Shown here piece by piece: positions 5,911-6,789 of a DNA stretch of 6,789 nucleotides; the stretch's first letter is position 1, and the number at the start of each line of letters is the position of its first letter. The DNA comes from DATFGK01 sp046712825 (GTDB taxonomy: Bacteria; Actinomycetota; AC-67). The stretch covers positions 1 through 6,789 of the forward strand of contig JBKKCR010000020.1 of NCBI GenBank assembly GCA_046712825.1, written 5' to 3'. The notes below the pieces were generated by a model. That model was not told where the DNA came from. It was given only the letters and a program-made list of their open reading frames with translations, and did no database searches. The position numbers and the translations under genes are program-made.

Positions 5911-5959
5911 ATCGATGAGAGCTTCATGTACCGAACCGGTACGTCAGGCTCTCATGGAT
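5911..5959. repeat. Long imperfect inverted repeat over the AbiEi-DUF559 start
   Basis: The left arm ATGAGAGCTTCATGTACCG (5915-5933) and right arm CGGTACGTCAGGCTCTCAT (5937-5955) are separated by AAC. As DNA 16 of 19 positions pair. As RNA two of the three differences become G-U pairs, leaving one C-C mismatch. Beyond one further mismatch the pairing continues with ATC/GAT to 5911 and 5959. The core GTACCGAACCGGTAC (5928... inner arms 5928-5933 and 5937-5942) is a perfect 6-bp repeat. The likely start codon (5926) and its weak GAGAG ribosome binding site lie in the left arm, so the element could act as an operator or as an RNA hairpin masking translation initiation. Confidence 0.75.
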
Positions 5960-6789
5960 CCCTCGACGCCCGAGTGGCTCGACTTGCCGCCCGACGTCAT
6001 GGCGTCTTCTCACACGCAGAGGTTCGGGGCATGGGCGTCACCGATCGCGTCATCCACCGCCGCATCTCGGCGAATAGATGGGAGCGTCTGTACGAGGGCG
6101 TTTACCGCTTGAACGGAGCACCGGCCTCTTGGCGTCAGGGACTCCTTGCCGCTTGTTTGGCGGCGGGCGAGGGGGCGGTCGCGTCGCATCGCGCGGTGGC
6201 TGCGCTTTGGCGGCTCTCCGGCTTCGACCCCACACCGATCGAGCTGAGCGTGCCTCGAGGCCGGCGCCCGCTCGAGCGAAGCTTCATCATCCACCAGGCC
6301 GCGCTGCCGACCATCGATGTCACGAGGGTCGACGCAATCCCGGCCACGACGGCGGCCCGAACGTTGCTCGATCTCGCCGCCGTCGTGCCCGCCGACACCG
6401 TAGAGGAAGCACTGGACGATGCATTACGACGAGGCTTGGTGACGCTCCCCAGGATGCGATGGCGGCTCGGAGAGCTGGGACCACGGCGTGGCGCAAGGAT
6501 GATCCAACGACTCCTCGACGCGCGCGGCGAAGGCGACCGACCGCGACCACAGAGCGTTCTCGAGTCCCGGTTCCTGCGGTTGATCAAACGCGCCGGTCTC
6601 CCGATGCCTGCTAGTCAACATCAGATCCGCGATCGCGGCCGACTCATCGCCGTCGTCGACTTCGCCTACCCGGACGTGTTGATTGCGATCGAGGTAGACG
6701 GATACCGGTGGCATTCCGGCCGCGCTCGCTGGCAGCACGATCTTGCGAGGCGCAACGAACTGACACGCCTTGGTTGGCGCGTGATCCAC
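5926..6789 (+). CDS. AbiEi-type winged-helix protein with C-terminal DUF559 nuclease-like domain (3' partial)
   Basis: 288 codons are open to the window edge with no stop; perhaps 20-30 residues are missing. Residues ~14-62 (DARVARLAARRHGVFSHAEV ... RISANRWERLYEGVYRLNG) match the winged-helix domain of AbiEi-type antitoxins. The middle (~66-200) is the linker/middle domain usual for this architecture, including SHRAVAALWRLSGF and IPATTAARTLLDL. Residues ~207-288 match DUF559, a Vsr-like PD-(D/E)XK fold: LESRFLRLIKRAGLP, then D245 (VVDFAYP), E256 and D258 (AIEVDGYRWH) and RNELTRLGWRVIH. D245 and E256-x-D258 are the expected metal ligands. Such proteins are widespread in Actinobacteria, often annotated as AbiEi-family antitoxin domain proteins; I know of no experimentally established function. 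No AbiEii toxin precedes it; downstream is not visible. ATG 5926 keeps the whole first helix, with GTG 5974 the alternative. CGA, CTT, GCT and CAT codons are more frequent than in neighbouring genes. Confidence 0.85.
   Translation, partial: MYRTGTSGSHGSLDARVARLAARRHGVFSHAEVRGMGVTDRVIHRRISANRWERLYEGVYRLNGAPASWRQGLLAACLAAGEGAVASHRAVAALWRLSGFDPTPIELSVPRGRRPLERSFIIHQAALPTIDVTRVDAIPATTAARTLLDLAAVVPADTVEEALDDALRRGLVTLPRMRWRLGELGPRRGARMIQRLLDARGEGDRPRPQSVLESRFLRLIKRAGLPMPASQHQIRDRGRLIAVVDFAYPDVLIAIEVDGYRWHSGRARWQHDLARRNELTRLGWRVIH

Noticed and set aside
6078..6614. Alternative-frame open frames (plus and minus) inside the AbiEi-DUF559 region
   Set aside because: Arg/Pro-rich shadows; frame 1 gives a continuous two-domain protein with recognisable motifs.

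Overview
The window looks like a chromosomal segment of a high-GC actinobacterium (Actinomycetota), probably from an environmental or poorly sampled lineage. The evidence is strong G/C at third codon positions, GTG and possibly CTG starts, near-perfect AGGAGG ribosome binding sites, and the families present: a DUF6941-like protein, a tiny 'hydrophobic protein', a TetR regulator divergent from an acyl-CoA dehydrogenase, a membrane-anchored cyclophilin, and an AbiEi-DUF559 protein. I cannot name a genus.

Layout. A plus-strand DUF6941-like gene (23-442, possibly continuing off the left edge) converges on a minus-strand block, with a perfect GC-rich hairpin (449-474) between them. In transcription order the minus-strand block is: acyl-CoA dehydrogenase (4263-3070), alpha/beta hydrolase (3064-2021), ispH (1979-1035), a 90-aa single-span membrane protein (921-649) and a 49-aa hydrophobic protein (638-489). 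The first two genes are 5 nt apart and surely co-expressed. ispH follows after 41 nt. The two small membrane genes form their own coupled pair after a 113-nt gap that may hold a stress-sigma-type promoter.

The divergent plus-strand unit is a TetR regulator (about 4399-4998) followed 22 nt later by a membrane-anchored cyclophilin-type prolyl isomerase (5021-5833). The tetR/dehydrogenase intergenic region holds two tandem 14-bp palindromes (TTACTANNNGGTAA, 15-bp period). These are the best candidate TetR operators and would control both directions, so acyl-CoA oxidation and the hydrolase are probably induced by a ligand of this regulator.

At the right end is a gene with no stop codon inside the window (5926 to the edge). 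It encodes an AbiEi-type winged-helix domain joined to a DUF559 (Vsr-like, PD-(D/E)XK) nuclease-like domain. Its start codon lies inside a long imperfect inverted repeat (5911-5959), and its codon use is less GC-biased than its neighbours. This is the most accessory-like part of the window. I found no RNA genes, CRISPR arrays or insertion sequences, and no gene-free stretch longer than 300 bases.
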